Positions 1 to 10,754 of a DNA stretch of 64,000 nucleotides are shown here, piece after piece. The stretch lies in assembly GCF_042186555.1 (NCBI RefSeq), contig NC_133328.1, positions 57,335,431 to 57,399,430 on the forward strand, in the 5' to 3' direction. The translations under genes were made by a program, and so were the position numbers. Every line of letters begins with the position of its first letter. The stretch's first letter is position 1. This DNA is from Aquarana catesbeiana. Lineage: Eukaryota > Chordata > Amphibia > Anura > Ranidae. The notes beneath the pieces are model-generated. The model saw only the letters and a list, made by a program, of their open reading frames with translations. It was not told the origin of the DNA and made no database searches.

Positions 1-1834
1 ATGATTGGTCTTTATCTCATGTGTTATTTGCTGTGTCCAGGGTACACAACAGTCACAGAGCATGCCCAAAGCATGCCCCAGGGCGTGCACATAGGACTAC
101 TACCAAGGACGTCCTCCCGGAACTGGAGAGCCATGCTGTCACCATTTATCAGCTATAGCGCGGTGTTAAAGTGGTTAAACAAGCTGCTAGCAGGCTCCAG
201 CACTACTTGAAGCTTGTTGAAAGCCTTCACAGGCCGATGACCTGGGCTCATATGAAGTAGGTTGAATGATGCTGGTTATGAGACTGAGGACTTCTAGTTT
301 CAAGAAAAAAAGTTTTGTTGGAGACTTCTATGGATTGAAGGTGAATATTTTAGCAATATTTCATAAAACGCTAGTTTTGTTATGATCTTTAATGGGCTAT
401 TCATTTTTTTCCTATTATTTTTGGATTGAGTTTTGCTTTATCTAAAATATGATCAACAAGTTTCTGCATGTCAGACTTTTTATATGTGATATTAAATACA
501 TAAGAAATGTACTTATAGCTCTGGGTAATTGACTCTGAACAGTTCACAATCCAGACATCAGGTCAGCGGAGTAAGCGTGTCCTCCTGCGGAGGTGAAGGG
601 AGGATGATTGTGGCTTAGTAAGGGGCTTTTGTCCCAGCTTGCTGTCCTCAGTAATAGGCAGTGCTGAGAATTATACAAGTGCATGACATGAAAACCTGTG
701 CAGCCATTCACAGTAAAAGGTATGCAATGACAATAAAATCTGGACAAACCAGGTTGCCTTCCTGATTTAAATAACAGTACAAGGCTATGTGACCATCAGC
801 TTGTGAAAAGAACAGGTGGCGATGGTTTATTTCCTGCACTGCGGTGTAAGGCTGACCAGATGTATATCAGCATGTCATCCAGATTTAGCTAAGGTAGTTA
901 ATAAGACTGAGTTGCTGGACCAATCCTAATTATGAATAACTGCTAATGCATCTGCTTTTTGTTTTTCAAATACCCCACTGCAGAATGTAAAGTCTCCTGC
1001 AACTGATTCCAACATCATCTGCAACTGATGGATATAATCGTGACAGTGAGTTCCTTCGAGGTTCAGGATGCCAACTGTCCTGGATTTGCTGGGACAGTCC
1101 TGCATCTTTATCCCCTTATGATTGGTCTTGGGTTGTGCCAACAGATCACTCTTATTTGAATTACTGAGCAGGCACAGTAACCCCAAAAGGTAGTAGCTGA
1201 GGGAAACATGGCTGCAAGTGGGTGGTTCCTGCATAATTAGGGGAGGGGCCACCAAGAGGGAGAGCATCATCTCGGTGGGTTGGGCCAGAAGCTGGGCCTG
1301 ATCTCGGCAGGACCACCCAGAAGGTGGGTGTATCAAGTATGGGTGGGGGGTGCCGGTGACTAGGGAAAAAAAATGTTGGTAAGTATGCAAGAAGATATGT
1401 ACCCACACCAGGGGCAAGGCATTTCCAACAGCTTCAAGAATACGTGCACTTTTAGACAAAGCACACTTGTTCTTGTTGCCCCTGTCTTCTCAGCTAATCA
1501 ATCTCACCCTTTGCAGAGGCATACTTACCATGATTTGATGCCTTTGGACTCAGGGGCCTGTTTACATCCCTGGCTGCATGTTCTATATCCTCTCCCTGCT
1601 CCTGTGCAGTAGAGTCTGGTAGATGTTTACTGGGCCCTCCCTACATTTCTGCCTGGGGCTCTACTGGCATGAGCAGTAGACAGAGGGACGGGGCAGAATG
1701 TAAGCAATCTCCAGAGTCCGCAGGTGTCAGATCATGGTAGGTATTCATCTGTGGTGTGGGAGGGTGGGATATGTTAGGTCAGTGGAGGGAGGGGCAAAAA
1801 GAAGTGCACTTTGTCTGCATTGGAGAGCAGACAA
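1..1834. other. Unassigned non-coding DNA
   Basis: I see no host exon, RNA gene or recognisable transposon here. The longest frames (for example 926-1459 on the minus strand) lack domain-like composition and look like chance. The right part (about 1740-1834) grades into the minisatellite that follows. Confidence 0.4.
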
Positions 1835-3335
1835 TGAGAGCAGAGCCAAGGTCAGGTCAGCTTTAAGTAATGTAGTGAGAGTAGAGGTCAGATCAGCAGT
1901 AAGCAACACATAGAGAGCAGAGGTCAGTTCAGGAGTAATAACGCAGCTAGAACAGAGGTTAGCTCAGGAGTAATAACGCAGCTAGAACAGAGGTTAGCTC
2001 AGGAGTAATAACGCAGATAGAACAAAGGTCAGGTCAGGGGTAATAATGCAGATAGAACAGAGGTCAGATCTGGAGTAATAACGCTGATAGAACAGAGGTC
2101 AGATCAGGAGTAATAATGCAGATAGAAAAGAGGTCAGATCAGGAGTAATAATGCAGATAGAACAGAGGTCAGATCTGGAGTAATAACGCAGATAGAACAA
2201 AGGTCAGATCTGGAGTAATAATGCAGATAGAACAGAGGTCAGATCTGGAGTAATAATGCAGATAGAACAGAGGTCAGACCTGGAGTAATAACGCAGATAG
2301 AACAGAGGTCAGATCTGGAGTAATAACGCAGATAGAACAGAGGTCAGATCTGGAGTAATAACGCAGATAGAACAGAGGTCAGATCTGGAGTAATAACGCA
2401 GATAGAACAGAGGTCAGATCTGGAGTAATAATGCAGATAGAACAGATGTCAGATCTGGAGTAATAACGCAGATAGAACAGAGGTCAGATCAGGAGTAATA
2501 ACGCAGATAGAACAAAGGTCAGGAGTAATAACGCAAATAGAACAGAGGTCAGGAGTAAGTAACGCAGAGAGCAGAGGTCAGATCAGAAGTAAGTAACACA
2601 GAGATAGTAGAGGACAGGTAAGGAGTTAGTCATGCAGAGGTCAGGTCAGCAGTAACGTAGAGAAAGCAGAGGTCAGGAGTAAGTAATGCAGAGGGAGCAA
2701 AGGCCATGTCAGGAGTAAGTAATGCAAAAAGAGCAAAGGTCAGGTCAGGAGTAAGTCACACAGGGGTTAGGTCAGGAGTAAGTAAGGCAGAGAGAGCAGG
2801 GGTCAGGAATAAGTCATGCAGATATCAGGTCAACTGTAAGTAATGCAGAGAGAGCAGAGGTCAGCAGTAAGTAATGCAGAGAGAGCATAGGTCAGAAGTA
2901 AGTAATGCAGAGGTCAGGTCAGGTTAAGTAATGCAGAGAAAGCAGAGGTTAGGTCAGGAGTAAGTCACACAGAGGTTAGGTCAGGAGTAAGTAAGGCAGA
3001 GAGAGCTGGGGTCAGGAATAAGTCATGCAGATATCAGGTCAACTGTAAGTAATGCAGAGAGAGCAGAGGTCAGGTTAGGAGTAAGTAATGCAGAAAGAGT
3101 AGAGGTCAGGTCAGGAGTAAGTAATGCAGGGAGAGCAGAGGTCGGGTCAGGAGTAAGTAACACAAAGATAGCAGAAGTCATCAGGTCAGCAGTAAGTAAT
3201 GTAGTGAAAGCAGAGGTCATGTCAGGACAAGTAATCTCAGTAATGCTGAGAGAGCAAAGGTCAGGTCACAAGTTAGTAATGCAGAAAGAGCAGAGGTCAG
3301 GTTAGAAGTAAGTCACACAGAGGTCACATTAGCAG
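1835..3335. repeat. 1.5 kb minisatellite, 34-36 bp unit
   Basis: A long head-to-tail array whose unit contains GTAATAACGCAGATAGAACA followed by GAGGTCAGATCTGGA. From about 1920 to 2530 the unit is 35 bp and copies are nearly identical. From about 2530 to 3335 copies are more diverged, closer to 36 bp, with GTAAGTAATGCAGAGAGAGC as core. Because 36 is divisible by three, the array makes periodic spurious frames such as the 65-codon minus-strand one at 3023-3220, with LLTPDLTSALSA-type repeats. It is a tandem repeat, not a gene. No CRISPR logic applies because there are no unique spacers. Confidence 0.9.
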
Positions 3336-4865
3336 ACTTCTTGTGTTCCAGGCATTCGTGCCTGAGATCATACTCCCCTAAATGTTAGTACCACTCCGTG
3401 CACTGTCCAGCCGCATCAGCTTTCAGCCTATCATAGACTCTTACAGGCTGCTGGCAGCTGGGTTGAACGGTGCACCTGTGCCTTATGTCTGCACTAAAAT
3501 GCTGGAATCTCATGCACAAGGACCAAATGCCCAGTGTACATGAGGTCTTTTATGTATCACATCGTTATCTGCATATAATAATTTTTATTTGCAGGTTATA
3601 TTTGGATAATGTATTGGACCAATTATTATAGTTTACTGCTATATGATGTGCGCTGAAATTATTTTGATATACAATAATATTTATACTACATTATGGGGTA
3701 TTATCCATTTTTAACTTGTTTTTTCCTTTGGGAATGTTCATGTTTTCTTCTAGATCTTTTTATCTTTTTGCTGTATTGATTTTATGTGTATTGATCACTT
3801 TAGGTAATAAAATGGTTGCAGCATTTGGGGGTGGGAGTTTTTTGCTCAATAAGGATGTTTGGTTACTTCCTCCGATAACTTAAGAAAGACCCATTTGGGC
3901 CACAACACGTAGTCACCTGGTTGGAGAAGATGTGCGCTTCTGATTGTTTGCTGGCAGTAGAAATTGTGATCCTCAGATGTACATCACATTGCCTGCTTCT
4001 TGAGTCGTAACATTGATTATGATTGCAAAAATCTGAAAATATGAGGAATTATCTGCTATGCTTTACATTGATCATGTTACTATTTAGCCTGCAGTTTTCC
4101 TGCCTGTGCAATTCTTACCTCCTTGCTGCAGACTGCAGTGCTTCTCCTAGTCCTCTGATTTCTTCCACATTTGTTGTTTGGCTTCTGTACTCACCTATGG
4201 CGTCGCCTACTATTCTGTAGGTTTATATTCCCTTTCCCTTCCATCACTTCCTGGCCCGCCTCCCAATTTGCTTCTCTATAAAACACATGCTCAGTGCAAC
4301 CCATGTTGCCTGAGCAACTTCTTAATTCTCTGAGCTCCTGTTTGCCTATTGTTTTATGTATTCAGTGTCTGACTTCCAGTGTACCAACCCCGGCTTTGTC
4401 TTGTCTGCTGCCTTCCCTGACCTCATCTTGTTTCTTAGATCCTCTTCTGTCTCCTGCCATCTGTATTCTGCATGTGCGAGTGGTCTCCTTATCGTTAGTT
4501 AGTTAGTTCCAACCTGACAAATCATTTACTATAAATGAATGAAGTTTACCTTGATCTGATTGTGCACTAATCCCTTTTTATCTAAATAAATGCATTTATG
4601 CCCATAAACTAGTTTCTTTAAAGATTTTCTATCAAAGCAAAAGTTTAGGTATGGTCATTTTTGACTAGCAGGGTGGGCCTCAGTGTCAGAAGAGGTATGG
4701 CCTTAATCATGACTTAGAGAGAAGTCAAGGCTCGGTGTACATTATAGGTCAATGATGCCCTAAATGGACAAAGCAGTGATTTATTTAAATTCTTAAATTC
4801 TGTATAGCTTATGTTTCAAGAAAAAAACTGTGCCACATGCTATTCACATGACCAAATACAGATCC
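3336..4865. other. Unassigned DNA; possible old LTR fragment at 4080-4510
   Basis: No host exon seen. The stretch 4080-4510 is pyrimidine-rich and has a TATAAAA-like sequence near 4277 followed by CTGAGCTCCTG-type sequence, which recalls retroelement LTR or promoter remnants. I cannot find paired ends, so this is only a suggestion. Confidence 0.25.
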
Positions 4866-5172
4866 AAAGCTCCCAACTGTCCCTGATTTCAAAGGGACTG
4901 TCCCTGATTTCAAAGGGACTTCCCTCATTAAGATAAAAGTCTCTCTGTCCCTCTTTCCTTCTCATTTGTCACTCATTTTGGTCTGATCTATATAGTTGTA
5001 TATAAAATGCACAATTTATCTATCAAAATGTGTTTCCCGGTGCCAGTGGCGGCCCGACCATAGTGGGCGCCCGGGCGCCACAAACCCGCCCCCCCCCTCC
5101 CCCCAGGCAGTCAAAAAAAATTTTTTTTTAAATATTGCCCTTAAAAAAAAAAAAAAAGAAAAAAGTCCTTAA

Positions 5173-5256
5173 GTGCACTGTGTTCAGGTGCCAGACACAG
5201 TGCACTATGGGAAGCGCCACGTCAATGCAATCACGAGATTGCAGACGTGGCGCTTC
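5173..5256. repeat. Two adjacent perfect hairpins
   Basis: Hairpin 1 pairs 5173-5183 (GTGCACTGTGT) with 5195-5205, an 11-bp perfect stem. Hairpin 2 pairs 5211-5223 (GAAGCGCCACGTC) with 5244-5256, a 13-bp perfect stem, and continues inside as a 7-bp stem (5226-5232 with 5237-5243) closed by a four-base loop ACGA. The pair sits between related GGGCGCCCGG-type sequences at about 5064-5078 and 5317-5330. The block is therefore probably the core of a short foldback or TIR element spanning about 5040-5340. Confidence 0.6.
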
Positions 5257-5514
5257 ATTGGCGGGGTTTGGAGCAGCTTTGCGGTGCAATATATTGTGCC
5301 GAGTAGCATCCATAGGGGGCGCCCGGCGCCCCAGTGTAAGAACAAAGTCACTTCCGGTGGGCTACAAAAAGATGGCCGCCATGAGGACTAATCCCCTTGT
5401 GTTCAGTGGAGAACACACGAAGAAAGCCAGGAACTAGCTGGGAAGAGACAGATGTGGCATGAAAAAGGTCTGTGCTGCCGGGCACACATGTGAGGAGGAC
5501 CCTGCTGCTCTGCT

Positions 5515-5975
5515 GATGGGGACACAGATGTAAAGATGGACTCCGCTGGGGACACAGATGTAAGGAGGGACTCCGCTGGGGACACCTATGTAATGGGGGC
5601 TCTGCTGGGGACACAGATGTAAGGAGGGACTCCGCTGGGGACACAGATGTAAGGAGGGGCTCCACTGGGGACACAGATGTATGGAGGAGCTCCGCTGGGG
5701 ACACAGATGTAAGGAGGGACTCCGCTGGGGACACAGATGTAAGGAGGGGCTCCGCTGGGGAAACAGATGTAAGGAGGGCTCCGCTGGGGAAACAGATGTA
5801 AGGAGGGCTCCGCTGACGGGGACACAGATGTAAGGAGGGACTCCGCCGACGGGGACACAGATGTAAGAAGGGACTCCGCTGACAGGGACACAGATGTAAG
5901 GAGGGACTCCACTGGGGCACCTGATGTAAGGAGGGACTCCGCTGGGGGCACCTGATGTAAGGAGGGACTTTCCCT
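5515..5975. repeat. 30-bp minisatellite, about 15 units
   Basis: Tandem units of 30 bp built on GGGGACACAGATGTAAGGAG then GGACTCCGCT. Some units carry small indels (GACGGGG, GGGGAAACAG). A unit length divisible by three keeps all frames open on the minus strand, giving overlapping repetitive pseudo-ORFs between 5348 and 6108 (SLHLCPQRSP-type repeats). These are by-products of the repeat. Confidence 0.9.
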
Positions 5976-6204
5976 TCTTGACAGATCCACCGTTAGCCTT
6001 GTTTACACAGGCAGATAGCTGATCTGTCTCTGCTGTGAATGATTGGCGGGTCGCGGCAGCCATCGCGGCCGGCGGACCCACTGATTGGCTCCCACTGTGT
6101 CCAATCACATCAGGAGTGGCACGCGCACCATGTGCATGAAATCACGAACAGGTACGTGATTTCGCACAGCCGGGCTGCCCTGCACATGGGGCGGTCCGGA
6201 AGCG
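5976..6204. mobile_element. Terminal fragment of a GTGGTTAA-type TIR element
   Basis: The order of sequence matches the right-hand part of the complete element at 9292-10250: a GTTTACACAGGCAGAT block, a GATTGGCGGGT block, a GTGTCCAATCACA block and a final GAAGCGGTTGAA. It abuts the truncated end of the Tc1-like transposon at about 6208. Confidence 0.5.
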
Positions 6205-6207
6205 GTT

Positions 6208-8432
6208 GAACTAATACTTTGTTGAAGCACCTTTTGATTTTATTACAGCACTCAGTCTTTTTGGGTGAGTCTATCAGCATGGCACATCTTGACTTGGCAA
6301 TATTTGCTCACTCTTCTTTGCAAAAACACTCCAAATTTGTCTTTGCGAGGGCATCTCCTGTGCACAGCCCCCTTCAGATCAGGTCTGGGCTCTGGATGGG
6401 TCATTCCAAAACTTCAATCTTGTTTTGGTGAAGCCATTCCTTTGTTGATTTGGTTGTATGCTTTGGGTCGTTGTCATGCTGAAAGATGAAGTTCCTCTTC
6501 ATGTTCAGCTTTCTAGCAGAAGCCTGAAGGTTTTGTGCCAATATTGACTGGTATTAGGAACTGTTCATAATTCCCTCTACCTTGACTAAGGCCCCTGTTC
6601 CAGCTGAAGAAAAACAGCCTAAAGCATGATGCTTCCACCACCATGCTTCACTGTGGGTATGGTGTTCTTTTGGTGATGTGCAGTGTTGTTTTTGCGCCAA
6701 ACATATCTTTTGAAATTATGGCCAAAAAGTTCAACCTTGGTTTCATCAGACCATAACACATTTTCCCACATGCTTTTGGGAGACTTCAGATGTGTTTTTG
6801 CAAAATTTAGCCGGGCTTGAATGTTTTTCTTTGTAAGAAAAGGCTTCTGTCTTGCAGCTCTACCCCATAGCCCAGACATATGAAGAATACGGGAGATTTT
6901 TGTCGCATGTAGCACACAGCCAGTACTTGGCAGATATTCCTGCTGCTCTTTTAATTTTGCTGTAGGCCTCTTGGTAGCCTCCCTGGCCAGTTTTCTTCTT
7001 GTCTTTTCATCAATTTTGGAGGGACATCCAGTTCTTGGTAATGTCACTGTTGTGCCACATTTTCTCCACTTGATGATGACTGTCTTCACTGTGTTCCATG
7101 GTATATCTAATGCCTTGGAAATTCCTTTGTACCCTTCTCCTGACTGATACCTTTTAACAATGAGATCCCTCTGATGCTTTGGAAGCTCTCTGCGGACCAT
7201 GGCTTTTGCTGTAGGATGCGACTAAGAAAATGTCAGAAAAGACCTACTAGAACAGCTCAACTTTATTTGGGGTTAAAGCGGAGTTCCACCCAAAAGTGGA
7301 TCTTCCGCTCATTTGGCACCTTTTGGCGGGAGCGGATACCTGTCTTTGACAGGTATCCTGTTCCCACTTCTGGGAGCCACAGCCACAGCTATTGACGTCA
7401 CCGCTTGGCTCCCTCCTCCTCTCTCCTCCTCCTTCTGCTGCCGTCTGGCCAGTAGGTGAGAGGAGCGGAGCTTCAAGCATGCGCAATAGGGTTCCCGGCC
7501 TGAGGCCGTAGGGCTACACTGCTGGGTTCCCTTACCCGCAATGACGGTGGCAGCCCCCGACAGCTGATGGAAACATTAGTTCCGGTGCGACATCGCTGAA
7601 CTCCAGAACAGGTTAGTGTCCTACTATTAAAAGCCAGCAGCTGTAGTATGTGTACCTGCTGGCTTAAAATGGTGGGCGGGGGTCGGACCTCTGCTTTAAA
7701 GGGGTTGTAAACCCTCATGGTTTTTCACCTTAATGCATTCTATGCATTAAGGTGAAAAACTTTCTGTAGTGCTGCAGCCCCCCAGCCCTCCGTTTTACTT
7801 GCCTGAACACTGTCATCCTCCGGCCGGGTTAAATGATGACAGGGTTGTACTGACTCCTATTTAACATGAGTGTTAATGTGATTGCTCAATTCTGAACACA
7901 GCTACATCCCGTTATAAGAGGGTGTGCACACTTATGGAACCACATCGTTTTAGTTTGTTTTTTTTTTAATCAAATAATTTTTATTTTTTATTTTTTTATA
8001 GTTATACAAACAAAAAAATATAACAACTAAATTACTAAATATCAAAAATTATCAAATAGTATATAAAAAAAAGGAAAAAAAAAACAAAACACAAGGAAAA
8101 AAAAAAAACATAAAAGGTAGACCAAACAAACTTTGCACCTCTCGTATTAAAGTGCCATTCTCATATAATAACCAAAACATTATAGGAGCATAAATACAAT
8201 TTACTCATACAATTAAGCTCCCCTGATATCAATCATTGTTTTAGTTTTTTAGTTTTACTCCCCCCCCCCCCCCCCCCAAAAGATTTTAGTTTGTTTTTCA
8301 ATTGAGTTGTACAGTTTATAGGTCACATTAAAAATGGAAAAAGTTCTAGAATTATTTATCTTTGTCAATTTTTTTACATCACTGAAACCTGACATTTTAA
8401 CAGGCGTGTTTAGACTTTTTATATCTACTGTA
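6208..8432 (-). mobile_element. Decayed Tc1/mariner transposon with internal insertions
   Basis: The minus strand starts at 8432 with a Tc1-type TIR (TACAGTAGATATAAAAAGTC), has the usual long terminal region, and then a transposase frame beginning at 7200. The far end near 6208 lacks a matching TIR, so that side is truncated. Two later insertions split the copy. One is a GGGGTTGTAAACCC-type sequence at about 7276-7835. The other is an A/T-rich block at about 7955-8235, flanked on both sides by TTTTAGTTT. The element is non-autonomous now. Confidence 0.85.
6619..7200 (-). pseudogene. Tc1-like transposase, N-terminal half intact, C-terminal half broken
   Basis: This frame of 193 codons starts MVRRELPKHQRDLIVKRY and has the paired-type helix-turn-helix of Tc1 transposases (residues about 1-110). 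The first catalytic aspartate follows in WSDETKVELFGH (around residue 150), then NTIPTVKHGGGSIML. The frame stops just after this point. Downstream on the minus strand (about 6618-6215) diverged sequence for the rest of the catalytic domain can be recognised, but several stops and frameshifts interrupt it. In the family, the enzyme cuts and pastes the element at TA sites. This copy should be inactive. Confidence 0.85.
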
Positions 8433-8440
8433 TATGAATT

Positions 8441-8840
8441 TAAAGAGGAAGTAAACCCTGATGTAAAGTAAACCTCTTTTGCTCTCCGCAAGGCCTGCAA
8501 ATTAAAAGCACCTGCAAACGAAGCCCGTGCTGTCCCCTGTGCAGGCCACGTCCATCTTCACCCCTCTTCCTTCCGGGGCAGCAGACTCCGGCTCCGTGAC
8601 TGGCCAGAGTCATGTGACGTCACATGCGCGCGGGAGCCATCAGTCACGGCACACGCTGGGGGAAGAAACGACACGGTGGTCCATTTCTTCACAGCACATG
8701 CGCTGATGATGACATCGGTGCACTACAAGTGAAATGTCTCCTTTAGGAGATATTTCCACTACCTATAGGTAACCTATAGGTTATTCTAGGCTTTACCTAT
8801 AGATAAAAGTAAGACAAAATGGTTTACAACCACTTTAAAG
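8441..8840. mobile_element. Short TIR element ending CAACCACTTTAAAG
   Basis: The left end reads TAAAGAGGAAGTAAACCC and the right end GGTTTACAACCACTTTAAAG, imperfect inverted repeats about 400 bp apart. The interior is GC-rich with a CACATGCGCGCGGG block. Related ends occur at about 7680-7830 and 33208-33675. No coding capacity. Looks like a non-autonomous DNA transposon. Confidence 0.55.
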
Positions 8841-9291
8841 AAGTATGGGCTTTCAATTAAAAAATACCATACATACTCATCTCCATTCTTCAACATCTAA
8901 ATGACTTTGAAGCTGTCCCACATCAACTCTTAGAACAAGAATCTAGCAGTCACATGACAATTCTCAGACTTCTCCAAGCAGAGTGCAGTGACCGTCCCCA
9001 CCCTACTCTTCCAATGCTCACTGGAACGCTGGGCTAGGAGGGGGCATGCACGGCTGGCTGGATTAGTCCCTCACCCGCGTGCCGAAAGGTGGAGCTAGCT
9101 GTCAATCAGTCAGTGAGGGGGATCCCAACAATATTGTTGGGATCCTTCCCAAGCCTGGCATGCTCTGCCCCATCAGCTGATAGTAAGCAATAGTCCACTG
9201 TAAGCTGGCTCAGGGTCACAGTGGACAAAAGTGTAGGTACTCCTGTGCCTCACAAGAGAATTACAGCCAAAAAAGCTTTGTCCATACTTGT
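8841..9291. other. Unassigned DNA with a 26-bp perfect palindrome
   Basis: No gene seen. Positions 9120-9145 form a perfect palindrome without a spacer (GGATCCCAACAAT and its complement). Confidence 0.5.
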
Positions 9292-10250
9292 CTTTTAACC
9301 ACTTCAGCACCTGAAGGTTTACCCACCCAACCCCCCACCTCCTTCATGATCAGGCCATTTGTGCGATACGGCACTGCTTTACTTTGACAATTGCACGGTC
9401 GTGTGACACTATACTCGATTAAAATTTTCGCCATTTTTTCCCCACAAATAGAGCTTTCTTTTATGTGATCACCCCTGCGGTTTTTCGTTTTTGTGCTGTA
9501 AACACCCAATATTTTTTACTTTCTGCTATAAATCATACCCAATAAAAAATGAAAAAAAATCTAATTTCTTCATGAGTTTAGGCCAATATGTATTCTCCTA
9601 CATGTTTTTGGTACAAAAATCCCAATAAGCACATATTGATTGGTTTGCACAAAAGTTATAGTGTCTACAAACGATGGGATATATTTATGGAATTTCTATT
9701 TATTTTATTTTTTTTACTAGTAATGGCAGCAATCAGTGACCTTTTAGCGGGCCTGCGATATTGCAGCGAGCAAATTGGACACTAAGTGACACTTTTTGGG
9801 GACCAGTGACACCAATACAGTAATCAGTGCTAAAAAATATGCACTGTTGCTGTACTAATGACACTGGCAGGGAATGTGGTTAACATCGGGGGCGATCTAG
9901 GGTTAAATGAGTTCCCTGGGAGTGCTTCCTAACTGTGTGGGAGGTGCTTTTACTGTGAGAAGACAGAGATCTGTGTTCCTGCTTAGCAGAAATACAGGAT
10001 CTCTGTCTTCCCTTGTCATAGAATGGTGATCTGCCTTGTTTACATAGGCAGACCGCCTTTCTGTCTGTCTCAGGAATGATCGGTGGGTCCTGGTAAACAT
10101 TGGGTCCGCCGGACCCGCTGATATTCTTCTGGTGTGTCCAAGCACAGCTGGAGCTGGTCACCTGGCAGAGGCGATTATGTACAGGTATGGGATTTTGCCT
10201 GTAGGAGCCGCCGCCCCGCAGTATATGTACGTGGGTTGGTGTGGTTAAAG
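9292..10250. mobile_element. 0.95 kb non-coding TIR element, TTAACCACTT ends
   Basis: The left end TTTTAACCACTTCAGC and right end GGTGTGGTTAAAG are inverted relatives. Recognisable blocks follow in order: CCAATATGTATTCT, AATCCCAATAAGCACATATT, ACTAGTAATGGCAGCAATCA, GACACCAATACAGTAATCAG and GTTTACATAGGCAGA. The same blocks recur in opposite orientation at 35360-36567 and partly at 56474-57085, and the end alone occurs at 5976-6204. There is no transposase. This is a high-copy non-autonomous element of unknown superfamily. Confidence 0.7.
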
Positions 10251-10387
10251 TGTATCTAAAACCCAAGAACAAACAATAACTATATCACAGTTTACCAGTC
10301 CTTAGATGTGGTAGCTTTGTTAGTTTTCCTTTTTAGCCCTTTTCTCCTTTATTACATGGTTATCCAGCTAGTAATACACTTCCTGTC

Positions 10388-10676
10388 TAATGCCCTGTAC
10401 ACACGATAGGATTTTCTGACAACAAAATCTATGTTTTTTTTCCGACGGATGTTGGCTCAAAGCTGTTTTGCATACACACGGTCACACAAATCTTGTCGGA
10501 AATTCAGATCGCCAAGAACGCGGTGATGTACAACACATAAGACGAGCCAAGAAGAATGAAGTTCAATAGCCAGTGCGGCTCTTCTGTTTGATTCCGAGCA
10601 TGTGTGGAATTTTGTGCGTCGGAACACACGATCGGAATTTCTGACAAGGGATTTTGTTGTTGGAAAATTTGAGGTC
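10388..10676. mobile_element. Left half of a TIR element split by CR1
   Basis: Starts TAATGCCCTGTACACACG and closely matches the first two thirds of the intact relative at 52524-52944 (blocks TACACACGGTCACACAAAT and AATGAAGTTCAATAGCCAGT). It breaks off at TTGAGGTC (10669-10676), where the CR1 3' end begins. The rest resumes at 16285. Confidence 0.85.
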
Positions 10677-10754
10677 ATAGTTACATAGTAGGTGAGGTTG
10701 AAAAAAGACACAAGTCCATCAAGTCCAACCTATGTGTGTGATTATGTGTCAGTA

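Noticed and set aside
926..1459. 177-codon minus-strand frame
   Set aside because: No recognisable motif, poor composition, and a second long frame overlaps it. Probably chance.
1835..3335. CRISPR-like array
   Set aside because: Units are continuous tandem repeats with no unique spacers, and the genome is vertebrate.
5348..6108. Repetitive minus-strand proteins of 130-220 codons
   Set aside because: They are the 30-bp minisatellite read in three frames; no start context, no domain, no splice context.
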